A stretch of DNA of 8,067 nt, from positions 1 through 8,067 of the forward strand of contig JAEWCA010000535.1 of assembly GCA_023390875.1 (NCBI GenBank), in the 5' to 3' direction. Positions 5,915-8,067 of the stretch are shown in pieces; within the stretch, counting starts at the first letter, position 1; every line of letters starts with the position of its first letter. The translations under genes and the position numbers were made by a program. Under the pieces are notes generated by a model that was not told the origin of the DNA, did no database searches, and was given only the letters and a program-made list of their open reading frames with translations. This DNA is from Actinomycetes bacterium. Lineage in GTDB: Bacteria; Actinomycetota; Actinomycetes; Actinomycetales; Cellulomonadaceae.

Positions 5915-5919
5915 CCGTT
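5879..5919 (+). terminator. intrinsic terminator of the ncRNA
   Basis: AAGGGCCCCTCGG (5879-5891) pairs over 13 bases with CCGAGGGGCCCTT (5901-5913) around the loop ACGCTTACT. A short T-rich tail (TTTCCGTTG with the last stem bases) follows. On the opposite strand the stem is followed by CCTTCCTGACC, so it may also stop the convergent dtd operon, which has no better terminator in the 100 bases after its stop codon. Confidence 0.8.
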
Positions 5920-6023
5920 GCGCCGCGTCGCAGCCCCCCGGACTGGCTGGTCCCGTCGGGTCGAGCACGCCTGGCCCCGGGGGGTGCGCCGGAGGTCCAC
6001 GACGACGCCCGCGGGCCCGCCGG

Positions 6024-6461
6024 TCACGACGCCGGCACCGACTCCAGCAGGATCGTGACGGGCCCGTCGTTCACGAGCTCGACGGCCATGTCCGCCCCGA
6101 ACACCCCGGTCGCGACCTCGAGCCCGCGGTCCCGCAGCGCGTCGACGACGGCGTCCACGAGCGGCTCGGCGACGGGCCGCGGCGCGGCGGCGTTCCACGT
6201 GGGCCGACGACCCTTGCGGGTGTCGCCGTACAGCGTGAACTGGCTGACGACGAGCACGGGTGCGCCGACGTCGACCGCGGACTGCTCGTCGCGCAGGATG
6301 CGCAGCTCGGCGATCTTGCGCGCGATGATCTCGACCTGCGCGGGTCCGTCGCCGGGTGTCACGCCGACGAGCGCGACGAGCCCGGGCCGGTCGATGGCGC
6401 CGACGACGATGCCGTCCACGGTCACCGACGCGCGCGTGGCCCGCTGCACCACGGCCTTCAC
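6024..6461 (-). CDS. dtd: D-aminoacyl-tRNA deacylase
   Basis: This cytoplasmic enzyme cleaves D-amino acids (and glycine from mischarged tRNA-Ala) off tRNA, as a homodimer. The 145-residue product has the length and both active-site motifs of the Dtd1 family: SQFTLYGD (73-80) and NDGPVT (131-136), the second being the cross-subunit Gly-Pro motif. The start [13 protein letters not shown] is also typical. The GTG start (6461-6459) overlaps the asparaginase stop as GTGA, and there is no good ribosome site of its own, so translation depends on the upstream gene. It is the last gene of the three-gene unit and converges with the ncRNA. Both partners act on amino acids: free L-asparagine upstream and D-aminoacyl-tRNA here. 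Confidence 0.97.
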   Translation of the reverse strand: MKAVVQRATRASVTVDGIVVGAIDRPGLVALVGVTPGDGPAQVEIIARKIAELRILRDEQSAVDVGAPVLVVSQFTLYGDTRKGRRPTWNAAAPRPVAEPLVDAVVDALRDRGLEVATGVFGADMAVELVNDGPVTILLESVPAS

Positions 6462-7432
6462 GCGTCGGGCCCGAACGTCGCGACGACCTCACCGACGGGC
6501 GAGCCGAGGCCCAGCACCGGCGTGGCACCGACCGGCCGCACCAGCGCCGGGTCGACGCCGGCGACCGCGAGCGCGGCGGCGAGCACCACCGGCCGGGGCC
6601 GGGCCGAGCCGTCCGCGATCTTCACGGCCACCGCTCCCCCGTCGGGCAGCCCCGCGGCGTAGACGCCGTCGGCGCCGTCCTTCGCGACGAGACCGGGCAC
6701 GGCCTGCATGAACCGGGTCGCGTCGCGCCCGGTGCCGGCGACGTGCCACGGGTGCTGCGACATCGCGCGGGCGACCCGCTGCTCGGCGGTCCCGGGAGCA
6801 GCGGCGGCGACGCGGCCGAACGCCCGGGCCAGGCCCGTGAGCGTCGTCGAGAACAGCGGCGCACCGCAGCCGTCGACGGTGGTCGACGCCACCGGCACAC
6901 CGGTCAGCGACACGACGGCGTCCCGCAGCGCGACCTGCAGCGGGTGCTCGGGCGACAGGTAGTCCTCGGTCGGCCACCCGTTCCAGACGGACGTCGCGAG
7001 CATCCCGGCGTGCTTGCCCGAGCAGTTCTGCGTGAGTGACGAGCGCGCCTGCCCGGTGGTCCGCCACTCGAACGCTGCCTCAGGGTCGAGCGGCCAGTCG
7101 GGCGTGTTCCGCAGGTCGTCGACGCGCAGACCCGCACGCGACAGCAGCCCGCGCACCACGTCGAGGTGCCCCTGCTCGGCGTTGTGGCTCGCGCAGACGA
7201 GCGCGAGCTCCTCGTCGTCCACGTCGAGCCCGCGCCCCAGCATCCCGACGGCCTGCAGCGGCTTGAGCGACGACCGCGCCCACACGACGACGTCCGGGTC
7301 GCCGAGCGCGAGCCGCACCGACCCGTCGGGCGCGAGCACCACGACGTGCCCGTGGTGCACCGACTCGACGAGGTCGCCGCGCACCACGCGGGCGAGCGGG
7401 ACGGCGTGCGTACCGACGTCCGGCGCGCTCAC
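6458..7432 (-). CDS. asparaginase, Rhizobium-etli (class 3) type
   Basis: The 324-residue product belongs to the asparaginase II family (PF06089 type), which hydrolyses L-asparagine to aspartate and ammonia and is unrelated to the E. coli AnsA/AnsB enzymes. The family's double Ser-Lys arrangement and zinc site are present. [10 protein letters not shown] carries S54 and K57, [10 protein letters not shown] carries S82, [10 protein letters not shown] carries C137 and K140, and DGCGAP carries C189. These correspond in order to S48/K51, S80, C135/K138 and C189 of the R. etli enzyme ReAV. No signal peptide is present, so it is cytoplasmic. The GTG at 7432 is chosen because it begins just before the conserved [11 protein letters not shown] start and overlaps the DUF2516 stop as GTGA. 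The frame is open to 7927 only as an arginine-rich shadow of DUF2516. It couples to dtd by a second GTGA overlap. Confidence 0.95.
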   Translation of the reverse strand: MSAPDVGTHAVPLARVVRGDLVESVHHGHVVVLAPDGSVRLALGDPDVVVWARSSLKPLQAVGMLGRGLDVDDEELALVCASHNAEQGHLDVVRGLLSRAGLRVDDLRNTPDWPLDPEAAFEWRTTGQARSSLTQNCSGKHAGMLATSVWNGWPTEDYLSPEHPLQVALRDAVVSLTGVPVASTTVDGCGAPLFSTTLTGLARAFGRVAAAAPGTAEQRVARAMSQHPWHVAGTGRDATRFMQAVPGLVAKDGADGVYAAGLPDGGAVAVKIADGSARPRPVVLAAALAVAGVDPALVRPVGATPVLGLGSPVGEVVATFGPDA

Positions 7433-7773
7433 CAGCCGCGTCCGCTGTCCCAGGGTCCGCGCGAGCCGCCGCCGCGGCGCTTCGAGTAGGGCTGCACGGC
7501 GGGCCGCACGTCGACGAGGTAGACGATCGCGGCGACCGCGGCCAGCAGCCCGAGGAACTGCGGGAACGGGATGACGTTGAGCGGGATCGACAGGAACGAC
7601 ACCACCACGGCGACCGCCAGGATCGCGCCCCAGAAGGACTTGGTCCGCTTGCCGGCGGCCGGGAACGCGGACGTCGGCCGCGTCATCAGGTCGACGGCCG
7701 CCCACACGGCCAGCGCGAAGATGGCGAGGTAGAAGAGGAAGAACAGGACGACCTGGATTCCGGCGATGGACAC
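7429..7773 (-). CDS. DUF2516 family small membrane protein
   Basis: This 114-residue actinobacterial membrane protein has no known function. Helices are visible at about residues 6-30, 47-64 and 73-89. Features I associate with the DUF2516 family are the loop AFPAAGKRTKSFWG (36-49) and YLVDVRPAVQPY (85-96), followed by a basic, glycine-rich tail. It starts with GTG at 7773 and is the first gene of the unit. No Shine-Dalgarno-like sequence precedes it, but TAGGCT lies 6 bases upstream, which fits a leaderless message. Its coupling to asparaginase and dtd is shown by overlap only; I cannot say whether it acts with them or merely shares their transcript. Confidence 0.9.
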   Translation of the reverse strand: MSIAGIQVVLFFLFYLAIFALAVWAAVDLMTRPTSAFPAAGKRTKSFWGAILAVAVVVSFLSIPLNVIPFPQFLGLLAAVAAIVYLVDVRPAVQPYSKRRGGGSRGPWDSGRGW

Positions 7774-7779
7774 GCGCCG

Positions 7780-7785
7780 AGCCTA
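7780..7785 (-). promoter_or_regulatory. candidate -10 element for a leaderless operon transcript
   Basis: On the minus strand, TAGGCT (7785-7780) fits the actinobacterial TANNNT -10 pattern and ends 6 bases before the GTG of the DUF2516 gene. The start point would then fall at or next to the start codon. I see no recognisable -35 hexamer at the right distance, which is common in actinobacterial promoters but lowers confidence. Confidence 0.4.
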
Positions 7786-7869
7786 CGAGACCCGCGCCCG
7801 GCACGGCAGCGGCACGACGCCGGTACCGAGCCCGACGGCACCGGCACCGCCGCCGGAGTCGGGGCGGCG

Positions 7870-8067
7870 TCAGGGCACGGTGCGCAGCCCCTCGGCCCGC
7901 GCCGCCGCGACGAGGTGCTCGTCCCACGCGGCGACCACGAGGTCCGGCGACCGCAGGGCCAGCGCGGACGCGAGGTGCAGCGCGTCGGCGGCGCGCAGCG
8001 GGTGCCGTGCGACGAGCGTCGCGGCCTGCGCCGTGACGGGTGCCCCGAGCTCGAGCACGTGCAGGCC
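7870..8067 (-). CDS. PIN-domain (VapC-like) protein, N-terminal part outside window
   Basis: The last 65 residues of a PIN-domain protein are visible, open to the window edge, with the TGA at 7872-7870. LRAADALHLASAL contains the third conserved acidic residue of PIN nucleases. VVAAWDEHLVAAARAEGLRTV has the pattern of their C-terminal strand and helix, with its Asp as the fourth acidic residue. Such proteins are Mg-dependent RNases, usually toxins of VapBC type II toxin-antitoxin pairs, whose antitoxin gene normally lies just upstream, here beyond the window. A solitary PIN protein is possible. It lies 96 bases upstream of the DUF2516 gene, in the same direction; a shared transcript cannot be excluded. 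Confidence 0.85.
   Translation of the reverse strand, partial: GLHVLELGAPVTAQAATLVARHPLRAADALHLASALALRSPDLVVAAWDEHLVAAARAEGLRTVP

Noticed and set aside
5934..5984. Inverted repeat CCCCCCGG/CCGGGGGG with a 35-base loop after dtd
   Set aside because: The loop is long, no T-tract follows, and G/C runs of this kind are common in such DNA. The 5879-5919 hairpin is a better terminator for both sides.
6011..6020. Perfect palindrome GCGGGCCCGC after the dtd stop
   Set aside because: It has no loop and is too short and GC-only to distinguish from background.
5391..6058. Three overlapping plus-strand frames of 100-141 codons in the non-coding region
   Set aside because: They have Arg/Pro/Gly-rich composition, no recognisable motif or good ribosome site, and they run across hairpins and the terminator.

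Overview
The window reads as chromosomal DNA from a very GC-rich actinobacterium. G or C dominates third codon positions, GTG starts are common, genes overlap by 4 to 8 bases, and the protein families are actinobacterial (MMPL exporter, DUF2516, mycothiol-type PIG-L fold). A Cellulomonas-like member of the Micrococcales is my best guess from overall feel; no marker gene here proves it.

Left part (1-3755, + strand): the end of an alpha/beta hydrolase of the KANL3/Tex30 type, a 169-base leader with palindromic candidate operators, a 704-residue MMPL/RND exporter, a strong intrinsic terminator, and an aldo/keto reductase whose start codon sits directly behind that terminator. Middle (3837-5184, - strand): a translationally coupled pair, a macro domain protein (probable O-acetyl-ADP-ribose deacetylase) followed by a PIG-L/LmbE-type zinc deacetylase, convergent with the reductase.

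The 840 bases from 5185 to 6023 hold no convincing protein gene, yet are the most structured part of the window. In order they contain a palindrome at the macro gene start, a 23-base-period duplication, three 17-base tandem repeats running straight into a perfect hairpin, a cluster of DnaA-box-like 9-mers, a good vegetative promoter on the + strand, and about 360 bases of dense hairpins with a closing helix. This stretch ends in an intrinsic terminator whose 29-base core is identical, loop included, to the earlier hairpin 560 bases upstream. I read it as a gene for a structured non-coding RNA, possibly of the actinobacterial Ms1/6S-like class, but I recognise no family-specific motif.

Right part (6024-8067, - strand): a tight operon in transcription order DUF2516 membrane protein, Rhizobium-etli-type asparaginase, D-aminoacyl-tRNA deacylase, joined by two 4-base GTGA overlaps. 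Beyond it, at the window edge, lies the C-terminal part of a VapC-like PIN-domain protein. All five minus-strand genes with a visible start use GTG, while the two complete plus-strand genes use ATG.
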